Positions 25,101 through 33,572 of a DNA stretch of 64,000 bases are shown piece by piece. The stretch's first letter is position 1. The number at the start of each line of letters is the position of its first letter. Position numbers and translations under genes: made by a program. The DNA comes from Nitrospira sp. UBA5698 (GTDB lineage: Bacteria > Nitrospirota > Nitrospiria > Nitrospirales > Nitrospiraceae): positions 1 through 64,000 of the forward strand of contig DIHK01000018.1 of the NCBI GenBank assembly GCA_002420115.1, read 5' to 3'. The notes under the pieces are model-generated. The model was not told where the DNA came from. It worked only from the letters and a program-made list of their open reading frames with translations, and did no database searches.

Positions 25101-26993
25101 ACCGGAGGTATAGATGACGTAGGCCAGGTGTTCTGATTGTCCTCGGTCGTCTGGATTAACTTCGCGACCGGCTGCATCGAGGATCTGTTCGATCGGTATG
25201 ATCCTCGGCCTCACCGCTTCGTCGATCGGCTCAACCGCTTCCTGCAGTCGCGCGACATAATTCCGAGACGTGACGACGACCGGTGAGCGGCTCAGTTTGA
25301 GAATCTGCGTCAGGCGCGACACGGGATGATGGGGATCAAGCGGCAGATAGGCTCCGCCCGCCTTAAATACACCGATCATCATCGTCAACAGATCGATGCT
25401 GCGATCATCCAGCAGGGCCACCACCGTGTCTGGGTGCACGTCTATGTTGATCAGCGCATGCGCGACACGATTGGCCCGCCGATTCAACTCGTCGTAGGTC
25501 ACCCGCTTGTCCAGGCATTCGACCGCCACGGCGTCCGGATGGCGCTGGACCTGCCGCTCAAACAGCCGCGGCAGGCTCTCCAACTCCTCCACACCGGCGG
25601 AATTCAGGTGAGGATTCCACTCCGTCAACAATTGCCGCCGCTCGTCCTGATTGAGCGGCGATAAGTCGGCGAGCCTTGCGGTCGGCTGTGCCGCCATCGC
25701 ATCGAGCAGCGTTTTGAAATGCCGGATCATGCGTTCCGTCGTATCGGCATCGAACAGCCGCTTGTCGTAGGAGATCTTGATCCCCAGTTCTCGTCCCGGC
25801 CATCCCATGACCGTCAGTGGATAATTGGTATGAACTCGGTACTGCTCCTCTTCTCCCTTGAAAATGATCCGCCCTTCACAGAGTTCTCGATCCACCGGCG
25901 CGTTTTCGAACACGAACAGGCTATGAAATAACGCCTCTCCCCTTGCGACCTCGCTCCACCGTTGCATCTGGACGAGCGGTGCGTAGTCGTACTGCCGCAC
26001 CCACACGTTCTCGGCAAGCAGGTCCTTCAGCCAATCCACGAGTATCCGCTCAGGCTGGACTGGGACCCGCAGCGGCAACGTATTGATGAACAGGCCCAGG
26101 ATGGACTCCACTCCCGGCAACTCGGTAGGACGTCCGGCCACCGTGACTCCGAACAGGACCTCACGTTCACTGCTGTAATAGTTCAGTAAGAGCGCCCAGG
26201 CGCCCTGGAAGAAGGTATTCACCGTCAAGCGATGCCGTTGGGCCAACTCCGTGAGTCTCGCGGACGTGTCGGCACTCAAGTAGAGGCAGTGATCCGCCGC
26301 ATCTTCATTCTGATCCGCGAGACCTTCAGGGAGCCGGTCGTACGGCAACGGCGTCGGTGTCGGAAAAGCCTTCAAGTATTCGCGCCAGAACGATTCCGCC
26401 GCCTTAATATCTTGTTTCTGCAACCAGGCGATGTAGTCACGATAGGGGCGGGGTTTCTCCCGGGTAAGTGGCTCGCCTCTCACGAGCGCTCCATAATGAC
26501 CGAGGAAATCCATCAGGAGGAGGGAAATACACCACTCATCGAGCAGGATATGATGAAAACTGTGTACGAACTGGTAGCGGTCGTCGGTCAGCCTGATCAG
26601 CCACAGCCGCATGAGCGGCGCCTTGGCGAAATCGAACCCCTCACGAAGTTCGGCGTCCAGTTCGGCGTCCAACCTCGCAATCTGCTCGCGGCGAGTCTGA
26701 CCTCTCCAATCCAGCGACACAATCGGTACGTCCACCCGCTTATGCACCGCCTGCAGCGGACGCTTCTGGCTCTTCCACACGAACGACGTGCGAAGCACCG
26801 GGTGTCGGTCGAGCACCGTCTCCCACGCGTGCACAAAGGCTTCGTAGTTCAAATTCCCCTCGAGCAGATACCGGTTCTGCATCAGATAAATCCCGGTGCC
26901 GGGATTCATCAACGTATGAAACAGCATCCCCTCCTGCATCGGCGACAGAGGATAGATCGAGTCGATATGGTCCGGTAATGCGGGCTTCACCAC
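19122..26993 (-). CDS. NRPS: C - A(Dab) - PCP - C - A(Dab) - PCP - E
   Basis: 2623 aa. C1 (about 10-460) is of the SIYPLSPMQEGMLFH type and has HHILLDE at 147-153, with Glu replacing the motif Gly. A1 and A2 both read D-I-W-E-L-T-A-D-D, the diaminobutyrate code. PCP1 Ser is at 1031 (GGHS). C2 (about 1085-1520) has an intact HHIVSDG at 1223-1229. PCP2 Ser is at 2102 (GGDS). Residues about 2155-2590 are an epimerization domain with HHLVIDG (2287-2293), EGHGRE and RTVGWFT, so the second residue should be released as D-Dab. The C-terminus ends in an acidic tail (VELEQDALDAILEQMN) typical of NRPS docking donors. The start is GTG at 26993 (a second GTG follows directly), 8 nt after the previous stop. 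Confidence 0.95.
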   Translation of the reverse strand: MVKPALPDHIDSIYPLSPMQEGMLFHTLMNPGTGIYLMQNRYLLEGNLNYEAFVHAWETVLDRHPVLRTSFVWKSQKRPLQAVHKRVDVPIVSLDWRGQTRREQIARLDAELDAELREGFDFAKAPLMRLWLIRLTDDRYQFVHSFHHILLDEWCISLLLMDFLGHYGALVRGEPLTREKPRPYRDYIAWLQKQDIKAAESFWREYLKAFPTPTPLPYDRLPEGLADQNEDAADHCLYLSADTSARLTELAQRHRLTVNTFFQGAWALLLNYYSSEREVLFGVTVAGRPTELPGVESILGLFINTLPLRVPVQPERILVDWLKDLLAENVWVRQYDYAPLVQMQRWSEVARGEALFHSLFVFENAPVDRELCEGRIIFKGEEEQYRVHTNYPLTVMGWPGRELGIKISYDKRLFDADTTERMIRHFKTLLDAMAAQPTARLADLSPLNQDERRQLLTEWNPHLNSAGVEELESLPRLFERQVQRHPDAVAVECLDKRVTYDELNRRANRVAHALINIDVHPDTVVALLDDRSIDLLTMMIGVFKAGGAYLPLDPHHPVSRLTQILKLSRSPVVVTSRNYVARLQEAVEPIDEAVRPRIIPIEQILDAAGREVNPDDRGQSEHLAYVIYTSGSTGVPKGAMVTRRGMLNNIRSKVLGLALAPSDVIAQTASQCFDISVWQFLTAMTCGARTSIVPDETSRDPFLLLSHLERTEITILETVPALLQGLLDVASESGSGAVPQLQKLRWVLPTGEALPPPVCRQWLARYPVIPLLNAYGPAECADDVAVHPILEPPAADQTHVPIGRPIEGTRLHILNAWLEPVPPGVPGELYVAGVGVGRGYLQDPARTAEVFLPDRFGSDPGARMYRTGDLARYRRDGAIEFVGRVDQQIKLRGFRIELGEIESHLLSSPLVREAAVLLHADSRGEKRLVAYLAGHGEESPSVPDLRELLQSQLPEYMVPAVFVPLPTLPRTPNGKIDRLALAALDLGDQFTRPYTAPHTATEEILAGIWSDVLGVGRVGVYDDFFELGGHSLLATQIMSRLRSAFQVELSLRTVFESTSVAALAAAVDRARTGGAACEASPLVPVARTGPLPASFAQQRLWFLTQLEPDSPFYNLPAGFRLRGRLDVDLLTVSLNHVIARHEALRTIFQEIDGQPTQVVLPSVTIEIPIIDLRDIPEESRAAELTKQSEAEAQRIFDLTRGPLLRARVWRIGEEECVLLTTLHHIVSDGWAMDILIRELVMHYQAGLSGQPAVLPPLPIQYADYAVWQRDWMQGAVLEAQLVYWKDRLGDAPAALELPIDRPRPAVQTYRGSCCEFSVPGELVQQVTAFSRRHSLTLYMTLLTAFTVLLHHYSGRTSILIGSPVANRLRIEVEELIGLFVNTLVLRTDIPDNPRWIDLLDRVRAEVLGAQTHQDLPFEHLVDALQPERNLSHSPLFQAMFTLQTPAEQSIETPGLRVENMDINPGTALFDLSLDVVVEPDRLSGSFEYNTDLFDESTVRRFADGFLQILTAMVAKPEGRVHDGPPVTERERRLQLVEWNNISGPDLTADYVTRFVTQVERTPDSPAVVYRTRSWTYRELHCRASKAAAFLMKAGVGADSVVAVLGERSPELLAMILGVLEAGGAYVPLDPRHPQQRMAHIVELSRPLVLMVTREWEDRAGDLLNAIPAERRPRILTIEQVTEQDIDPAGLKPIRATRRLAYLIYTSGSTGAPKGVMVEQDGMLNNLLSKLDSLQMTADDVVAQTASQCFDISVWQFLAALLCGARVHIVPDDIAHDPSTLLHHVSEAGITIVEPVPAVLQGFLAVDDPVPALSKVRWVLPTGEALPSSLCRRWFTRYPAIPLMNAYGPAECSDDVATHTIRRAPEDPDRPVPIGRPIPGLRLYILNHHLTPVPIGTAGELCVGGVGVGRGYLGDPERTAAVFVPDPFGTEAGGRLYRTGDVARYRSDGTIEFVGRLDHQVKIRGYRIEPGEIEARLLEQRGVLEAVVMAREDQPGQRRLVAYVTPDAPEVLDVQEVRRLLQDTLPEYMVPSSFVVLEALPRSSNGKIDRRALPVPNLAEQAGRSYRPPATPAERALVKIWENVLGLGRIGTQENFFELGGDSIVSLQVIARAKQVGLLVSPRQIFQYQTVAELAAVAEYDGVAVMEVEQGVIMGEAALSPIQCAFFELPLVNPHHWNQSVMLEAKEPFVESALEKTVAALLAHHDALRLRYVRTSDGWYQSHAPLPTGPFVRRVSLAALSDADRRASFEAQATRWQGSLNISEGPLIEVVWFEMGKNMPDRLLIVVHHLVIDGVSWRILLEDLQTAYRQAVQARPIHLPPKTSSFRQWTDRLRRYAETEVMNHPPSAVWLTAQWEGPLLLPVDHPTGSHQEAAAETLTMSLDEENTEALLHRVSAAYGTQINDVLLTALAQTLGRWTGLNRVTIDLEGHGREDLFPELDVSRTVGWFTSVFPVTLDVTRSEPPGEALKRVKEQLRRIPGRGIGYGIIRYLSKEGLDAAKMRPAARVPVGFNYLGQFDGVATEESPFVLSAESVGKEHDPCNPMEYELDINASVVNGRLEVMWTYSRERYHAGTITSVAEAYLNDVRMLIAHCLSPEAGGYTPSDFPNVELEQDALDAILEQMN

Positions 26994-27001
26994 GACGTCA
27001 C

Positions 27002-30000
27002 CTATTTCAATTCTTCCAGCAGATGGCTCATGTCTTCGTCGGACAGCTCTATGTCCCCGAGGCCGTCGGTCTCTTCGGTCTTCGGTTCCGCTTCGACAAT
27101 TACCTCGGTCGGTACCGCCACCTGAGCAGCGGCGGCCACGGTCGGATGCTCAAACAGTTGTTTGGGAGTGAGTTTCATACCGCGCTGATGTGCGCGTGCC
27201 AATACTTGCAGGGTATTGATCGAATCACCGCCGAGCTCGAAAAAGTTGTCGAGCCGGCCCACACGCGGCTGGCCAAGCACCTCGGCCCAAATCATCGCCA
27301 GGATCCGTTCAGATTCCGTGACCGGCGCTTCGTACGTCCGACTTCGGAGCGCTTGCAGATCGGGTATCGGCAACGCCTTGCGATCGACTTTGCCGTTAAG
27401 TGTGAGCGGCAGGGCTTCGAGCGCCAGCACGACGCTGGGGACGAACGCCTCGGGGAGCTGCGCTCCGACCCATTGCCGTAGCCCCTCATCCGATAATTCG
27501 TGACCCGTCCGTGGCACGACATAACCGACCAGCCGTTTAGCTCCCGCCACGCTGTCCTGCGCGACGACGACGGCCTCATGCACGGCCGGATGGTGAAGCA
27601 GGCAGCTTTCGACCTCTCCCAGTTCAATGCGAACGCCTCGGATCTTCACCTGATGATCCAGCCGACCTACATACTCGATGGCGCCATCCTGGCGATACCG
27701 CGCGAGATCCCCTGTCCGGTACACCCGCCCACCCGGCTCTGCACCAAACGGATCCGGGACAAACCGTTCCGCCGTCAACGCCGGTCGCCGGTGATAGCCA
27801 CGCGCGACGTTCGCGCCACCGATATGCACTTCACCCGGGACGCCGATGGGAACCGGCTCTCCTCGCTGATCAACGAGATATATTTGAGTGTTGGCGATCG
27901 GACGCCCGATCGGGACGGGATCGGCTGGCGCAGTCGGATCACACGACCACACCGTCACATCGATCGCCGCTTCCGTCGGCCCATAGAGATTGTGAAGCGC
28001 GACGCCCGGCAATCGTGCCCAACACTGTCTCTGGATCGCGTCACTCAGCGCTTCACCGCTGCAGATGATGCGCCGCAACGTACCGGCACAGACCTCCACT
28101 CCAGGCGTCTCCAAAAACGCCTGCAGCATGGGCGGGACGAAATGCATCGTTGTGATCTGCTGCGTGACGATCCGCTCTTTGAGCCGCACTCCGTCCTTAT
28201 GTTCATCCGGCAAGGCCAACACTAACTCCGCGCCGGTCATCAAGGGCCAGAAGAATTCCCACACCGACACGTCGAAGCTGAATGGCGTTTTCTGCAACAC
28301 GCGGTCGGCCGGCGTGAGACGGAAATACTCCTGCATCCACTGCAACCGATTGAGTAATCCGCCATGCGTGTTGCCCGCTCCCTTAGGACGCCCGGTGGAA
28401 CCGGACGTATAGATCGTATAGGCCAGCTGGTCCAGCCGCACCGGTGTCGGCGGCAGATCTGCCGGATCAGATTCCTCTGTCGCAGCGGCGGACAGGTCAA
28501 GACAGACCCCGGAGAACGGCGGTAATGTTCCTCGCAGTGCGGGCTGAGCCAGAAGCACGGCAGGTAACGCATCGTCCAGCATGTAGGCGATGCGATCGGC
28601 GGGATAACTCGGGTCGATCGGCACGTAGGCGCCGCCGGCCTGCATAATGCCCAGTAGCCCGATGACCAGTTCCAGCGACCGCTCGGCACAGAGTCCCACC
28701 AGCACATCGGATCCGACTCCCTGCCGCCGCAACTGAGCCGCCAGCCCAGTGCTCCGGCGCCATAACTCTGCATAGCTCAGCGCCTGGTCGTCGAATCGCA
28801 CCGCGGTCGCGGCCGGTGCCCGCAGTACGCAATGGTAGATCAAGTCCGGCACGGTCGCGCCGGTCGGATATGCCCGTCCGGTCGCGTTCCATTCCGCCAC
28901 CACCTGCTGTCGCTCCGTGGCCCCCAATACCTCAATCGCCGACAGCGCCGCCTCTGGTCGCGTGACCATCTGGCTCAACACCGAGTCTAGATGCGTCGCG
29001 ATGCGTTGCACGCATTCAGCAGAAACACGCTTCCGCTGATAGGACAGCAGAAACGAAAGCGACTCACCCGGCACGACGTTGACGGTCAACGGATAATTGG
29101 TCTGCCCTTCCAAATGGACGTCGTGAGCGGACAAACCGGCGCCGCCGTTGTCCAACGTTCGGTCCGTTGGGTGATTGTCGAAAACCAGGAGACTCTCGAA
29201 GAGCTGACTGCCTCGCGGTATCTGACTCCAGTTCTGGATCTGCACGAGTGAGGTATGCTCGTATTGGCGGAGCTCGGCGTTCTGCTGCAGCAATTCTCTC
29301 AGCCAATCCCGTAGAACAAGGTCCGGCGGCACGCTGACTCGGAGCGGCAACGTATTGATGAACAACCCGAGCATCGTCTCGACACCGGGAACATCCGCAG
29401 AGCGTCCCGACACCGTGGTGCCGAACAGCACATCTTCTTCGCCGCTGTACCGGCTCAGTAACAGCGCCCAGGCTCCCTGCACCAACGTATTGACCGTAAT
29501 GCGTTCTCTGGCGGCATACTGATGAAGGCCGGATGTCCTGGCGGCTGAAAGCGCCAGGCGATGCACGCCATAGCCGGCCTCCGATTGCGCATCGATCGGC
29601 GAGCGATCTGTCAGAAATGGCGTGGCTGAGGTGATGCCCGACAGGGTCTTGCGCCAATACTGCTCCGCCGCCGTTTGGTCCTGGGAAAGAATCCACTCGA
29701 CATAGTGTCGATATGGTTGCGACTGTGGCTCGCCCGTCTCAGGACCGCCTGTGATGAAGGCGTAGCAGGCGAATAGATCACCCAGAATAATAGGCAGGCA
29801 CCATCCATCCATCACGATGTGATGATGCGTCCAAATCAGGTAGTGCGCATCATCCGCCACGCGGATCAAGGCGAGGCGCATCAACGGCGGTCTTGTCAGG
29901 ACGAAGTCCGTCAGCCGATCATTCCGGAGAAATTCTCGTAATCGTTCTCTCTGATTGTGTTCGGATATGTCGCGCCAATCGAGCTCGATGATGGGTGGCG

Positions 30001-33000
30001 ACTCCCCCGGCAATACAATCTGCACGGGCCTGTCGAGTTCCTGCCAGACGAACGCGGTGCGGAGCGGTGTCGAGCGCCTAATCACCATCCGCCATGCATC
30101 GAGGAATGCGGCATGGTCCAGGTCGCCGCGGAGGATGCAACTCAGCTGCTCGATGTAAACGCCAGACTGCGGTTCGTACAGGCTGTGGAACAGAAGTCCT
30201 TGCTGCAAGGGTGTGAGTGGATAGACATCTTCGGTGTTGGGATACCATCTGCGCACCGCCTCAAGCAGGACCGGATCGGTAGGTGTCTGCGGACGGGCCT
30301 CATGCGTCGATCTCACATCGCTTCCCTCAACCCTATCGCCGGCAGCCTCAGCCAATTCGGCGATCGTCTGATGTCGGAATAGATGTCGAGGTGTGAGCGG
30401 AAGGCCTTGCGCCTTGGCACGCGAGATAACTTGAAGGCTGAGGATGGAATCCCCGCCCAACTCAAAAAAATTGTCGTGAACCCCGACACGCTCCAGCCCC
30501 AGCACCTCGGTCCAGACCGCCGCCAACTGCGCTTCGGTCGTCGTGCGGGGCGCCGTCGATTCTTTTGCCGGAATCCGATCGGGTTGAGGTAACGCCTGTC
30601 GATCGATCTTGCCGTTGACGCTACGCGGCAATGCCTGCAGTTGAACGATCACGGAAGGGACCATCGGCTCCGGCAATTGCTCACGCAGTAACCGGATCAA
30701 CACAGGAGCATCGCATGCCGCGCCGTCCCGAGGCACCACATAGGCCGTTAGCTGCTGTTGTCCGGGACGGTCCTGGCGCACGATTGCCGCCGCTTCACGG
30801 ACATCAGGATGGGCTTGTAAGCACGATTCGATTTCGCCCAACTCTATGCGCACGCCACGGATTTTGACTTGATGATCTCGACGCCCGAGAAACTCCATCG
30901 TCCCGTCCCGACGACGGCGGGCACGATCACCGGTCCGGTAGAGACGCGAACCGGGGTCCACTGAAAACGGATCAGGCACAAAAGCCTCGGCAGTCCTGGA
31001 CGGATCGTAGAGATAGCCCCGACCGACGCCGGCTCCGGCGACACACAGCTCGCCCACGGCACCGATCGGTACCGGTTCCAACCAGTCGTCTACCACGTAC
31101 AGACGGAGATTGGCGATCGGCTCACCAATCGGAGCATGGAGATCGGTGTCCTCCAGCGGCGCCGTGATCGTCGCTGTCGCGACATCGTCGGCACATTCGG
31201 CCGGCCCGTAGGCATTGATCAACGGTACATGCCTGTATCGGTCGAACCATCGGCGGATGAGAGCGGGCGGCAGCGCTTCACCCGTCGGCAATACCCATCG
31301 CAACCGATCTAAGCTCTGCGCATTGCTTCCCACGGCTGCCGCACTGTCGAGCATCCCTTGGAGCACGGCCGGCACGACTTCTAGGACTGTGACTCCCCGC
31401 GCATCCGCATAATGGAGCAATTGCTCCGGATCGCGAGCCACCTCGTCGGGGACGACCAGTACCCGGGCGCCGCACAGAAGCGCAGCGGTCAGTTGCCAGA
31501 CCGAAACATCAAAACCTTGAGAAGCAGTTTGCGCGACAATGTCTCCCGGTCCAAGCCGGAGTGTGGAGATCTTGCTCCGCAGATGGTTGACCAGACCCTT
31601 TTCCGTCACCATCGCGCCCTTGGGAACGCCGGTCGACCCACTCGTGTAGATCACATACGCCAGATTCGACGCTGAAAATATGGTCTGATCAGTCGAACGA
31701 ACCGGTTCCCCGGAAAGATCCGCCTCAAGCGTACGCACCGTAGGCCGCAAGGCCTCCGGCAGTTGTGTCATCGCATCAGTTGCCTTGGACGCCCAGGCCT
31801 TCGTCGTCAGGACCATCGCTGCTCGGCTTGCTTCGAGAATGGCGGCCCACCGAGACGGAGGATGTCGAGGATCAAGCGGCAGATAGACCCCGCCACACTG
31901 CCAAAGCCCGATGATCATGGCCACATAGTCCGTGCTCCGCTCACCGAGCACTGCGACTACGGTCTCACAACCGACGCCGGCCGCCGCGAGCCCTCGGGCG
32001 ATCCTCGCCGCACGGTCGCCCAACTCACGATACGTGAGCTGCTCCGCCCCGCAGGAGACTGCGATGGCTTCAGGCGATCGTGCGACCTGCGCCTCGAAGA
32101 GACGGGCCACATGCCCATCGGCGTCTCCGGGGATGGCAGTGTCGTTCCAATCGACCAGCTCCCGCTGCCGCTCTTCCTCCGTCAGCATTGGGAGTTCACT
32201 CAGCCGATTGTGTGGGTTATCGACGATGCCTTCGAGGAGTCGCGTCAGGTGGGTCACCATCCTGACCACCGTTTCCTGGTCAAAGAGATCTCGGTTGTAC
32301 TCGAATGCACAATCTAGTCCGGTCTTATCTTCCGTCATGTCGAGCGACAGATCGAACTTGGCACCGCCGGCATCCAACTCCCTGACGCTGACATCCAATG
32401 ACCCCATCGACAGGGTGCCGGCCAACGAGGTCTGCAACGCAAACATGACTTGGAACAGCGGTGTATGGCTGAGCGCGCGGACCGGCTGAAGTGCGTCTAC
32501 CAGTTGTTCGAAGGGTACGTCTTGGTGTGCCTGGGCGCCCAAGACTGTGTCCTGGATGCGTGCCAGCAGATCAGTAAAGGAGGGATTGCCGGACAGGTCG
32601 GCCCGCAGAACCAGCGTATTGGCGAAAAACCCGATCAACATTTCCGTTTCGCGCTTCGGCCGGTTCGCGACCGGCGTGCCGACACAAAACTCTTCGAGTC
32701 CGCTGTAGCGCATCAGAAGTACTTGGAAGGCGGCAAGGAGCGTCATGAACAGCGTGGCCTGCCGACTTCGACTCAGCGAGTACAGCCGGTCGGTCAGATC
32801 GCGAGACACCACAAATGCCAGACGCGCGCCGCGATCGCTCTGTACTGCCGGGCGTGGACGATCCGTCGACAGATCCAGCACCGACAGTCTCCCTTTCAAT
32901 TTCTCTTTCCAATATGCGAGTCGCTCTTCGATCACCGCGCCTTGCAGCCACTCTCGTTGCCAGACGGCATAGTCTGCGTATTGAATCGGCAAAGGAGGCA

Positions 33001-33556
33001 GCGGCGAGGGAAGGCTCGCCTCACGGGCCTCGTAGAGGGTGCCGAATTCTCGTGCGAGAATCTGCGACGACCACCCGTCACAGACGATGTGATGCAGCGT
33101 GAGGATCAAGATGTGCTCCTGCGGTCCCAACTTGAGCAGACGCACCCGCATCAACGGGCCGGTGCGCAGGTCAAACGGCTGCTGCGCCTCCATCTGTGCG
33201 GCCTCGGCTGCCAATCGCTCGCGTTCGGTCGGCGACTCGAGGCTGAAGTCCACCACCGGCACATCCATCGGACAATTCTCGACGATCACCTGCACCAGCT
33301 CCCCGTCGATTTCATCGAACGTGGTACGAAGGATCTCATGTCTCCGAACAATCTCCTCGAGACTCCAACGCATCGCTTCCCGGTTGAGCGGCCCCCTCAG
33401 CCGTACCGCAAGCGCCGTGTTGTAGGACGCGCTGTCCGGATCCAACTGCGAAAGAAACCACAGCCGTTGCTGGGCAAAGCTGGCGGGAAACATATCCGCG
33501 TCCGTTGGAATCGCAACCTGCACCGCAGTACGAGGATGGTGTGCTTCGGTATTCAT
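27002..33556 (-). CDS. NRPS: C - A(Dab) - PCP - C - A(Ser) - PCP
   Basis: 2184 aa. C1 (about 20-470; HHIVCDG at 155-161) should join the polyketide-extended starter to the first residue here. A1 pocket residues are D-V-W-E-L-T-A-D-D, one change from the Dab code. PCP1 Ser is at 1037. C2 (about 1110-1560) begins DVYPLTPLQQGLLFH and has HHIVMDG. A2 reads D-V-W-H-I-S-L-I-D, a Ser code. PCP2 Ser is at 2112. The C-terminal tail is strongly acidic (LSDEDMSHLLEELK) and would suit docking onto the next protein. I chose ATG 33556 (MNTEAHH); the longer reading starts inside the dioxygenase gene. AAGGTG lies upstream and the gap to the preceding stop is 16 nt. Confidence 0.95.
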   Translation of the reverse strand: MNTEAHHPRTAVQVAIPTDADMFPASFAQQRLWFLSQLDPDSASYNTALAVRLRGPLNREAMRWSLEEIVRRHEILRTTFDEIDGELVQVIVENCPMDVPVVDFSLESPTERERLAAEAAQMEAQQPFDLRTGPLMRVRLLKLGPQEHILILTLHHIVCDGWSSQILAREFGTLYEAREASLPSPLPPLPIQYADYAVWQREWLQGAVIEERLAYWKEKLKGRLSVLDLSTDRPRPAVQSDRGARLAFVVSRDLTDRLYSLSRSRQATLFMTLLAAFQVLLMRYSGLEEFCVGTPVANRPKRETEMLIGFFANTLVLRADLSGNPSFTDLLARIQDTVLGAQAHQDVPFEQLVDALQPVRALSHTPLFQVMFALQTSLAGTLSMGSLDVSVRELDAGGAKFDLSLDMTEDKTGLDCAFEYNRDLFDQETVVRMVTHLTRLLEGIVDNPHNRLSELPMLTEEERQRELVDWNDTAIPGDADGHVARLFEAQVARSPEAIAVSCGAEQLTYRELGDRAARIARGLAAAGVGCETVVAVLGERSTDYVAMIIGLWQCGGVYLPLDPRHPPSRWAAILEASRAAMVLTTKAWASKATDAMTQLPEALRPTVRTLEADLSGEPVRSTDQTIFSASNLAYVIYTSGSTGVPKGAMVTEKGLVNHLRSKISTLRLGPGDIVAQTASQGFDVSVWQLTAALLCGARVLVVPDEVARDPEQLLHYADARGVTVLEVVPAVLQGMLDSAAAVGSNAQSLDRLRWVLPTGEALPPALIRRWFDRYRHVPLINAYGPAECADDVATATITAPLEDTDLHAPIGEPIANLRLYVVDDWLEPVPIGAVGELCVAGAGVGRGYLYDPSRTAEAFVPDPFSVDPGSRLYRTGDRARRRRDGTMEFLGRRDHQVKIRGVRIELGEIESCLQAHPDVREAAAIVRQDRPGQQQLTAYVVPRDGAACDAPVLIRLLREQLPEPMVPSVIVQLQALPRSVNGKIDRQALPQPDRIPAKESTAPRTTTEAQLAAVWTEVLGLERVGVHDNFFELGGDSILSLQVISRAKAQGLPLTPRHLFRHQTIAELAEAAGDRVEGSDVRSTHEARPQTPTDPVLLEAVRRWYPNTEDVYPLTPLQQGLLFHSLYEPQSGVYIEQLSCILRGDLDHAAFLDAWRMVIRRSTPLRTAFVWQELDRPVQIVLPGESPPIIELDWRDISEHNQRERLREFLRNDRLTDFVLTRPPLMRLALIRVADDAHYLIWTHHHIVMDGWCLPIILGDLFACYAFITGGPETGEPQSQPYRHYVEWILSQDQTAAEQYWRKTLSGITSATPFLTDRSPIDAQSEAGYGVHRLALSAARTSGLHQYAARERITVNTLVQGAWALLLSRYSGEEDVLFGTTVSGRSADVPGVETMLGLFINTLPLRVSVPPDLVLRDWLRELLQQNAELRQYEHTSLVQIQNWSQIPRGSQLFESLLVFDNHPTDRTLDNGGAGLSAHDVHLEGQTNYPLTVNVVPGESLSFLLSYQRKRVSAECVQRIATHLDSVLSQMVTRPEAALSAIEVLGATERQQVVAEWNATGRAYPTGATVPDLIYHCVLRAPAATAVRFDDQALSYAELWRRSTGLAAQLRRQGVGSDVLVGLCAERSLELVIGLLGIMQAGGAYVPIDPSYPADRIAYMLDDALPAVLLAQPALRGTLPPFSGVCLDLSAAATEESDPADLPPTPVRLDQLAYTIYTSGSTGRPKGAGNTHGGLLNRLQWMQEYFRLTPADRVLQKTPFSFDVSVWEFFWPLMTGAELVLALPDEHKDGVRLKERIVTQQITTMHFVPPMLQAFLETPGVEVCAGTLRRIICSGEALSDAIQRQCWARLPGVALHNLYGPTEAAIDVTVWSCDPTAPADPVPIGRPIANTQIYLVDQRGEPVPIGVPGEVHIGGANVARGYHRRPALTAERFVPDPFGAEPGGRVYRTGDLARYRQDGAIEYVGRLDHQVKIRGVRIELGEVESCLLHHPAVHEAVVVAQDSVAGAKRLVGYVVPRTGHELSDEGLRQWVGAQLPEAFVPSVVLALEALPLTLNGKVDRKALPIPDLQALRSRTYEAPVTESERILAMIWAEVLGQPRVGRLDNFFELGGDSINTLQVLARAHQRGMKLTPKQLFEHPTVAAAAQVAVPTEVIVEAEPKTEETDGLGDIELSDEDMSHLLEELK

Positions 33557-33572
33557 GCGTGGCACCTTCACT

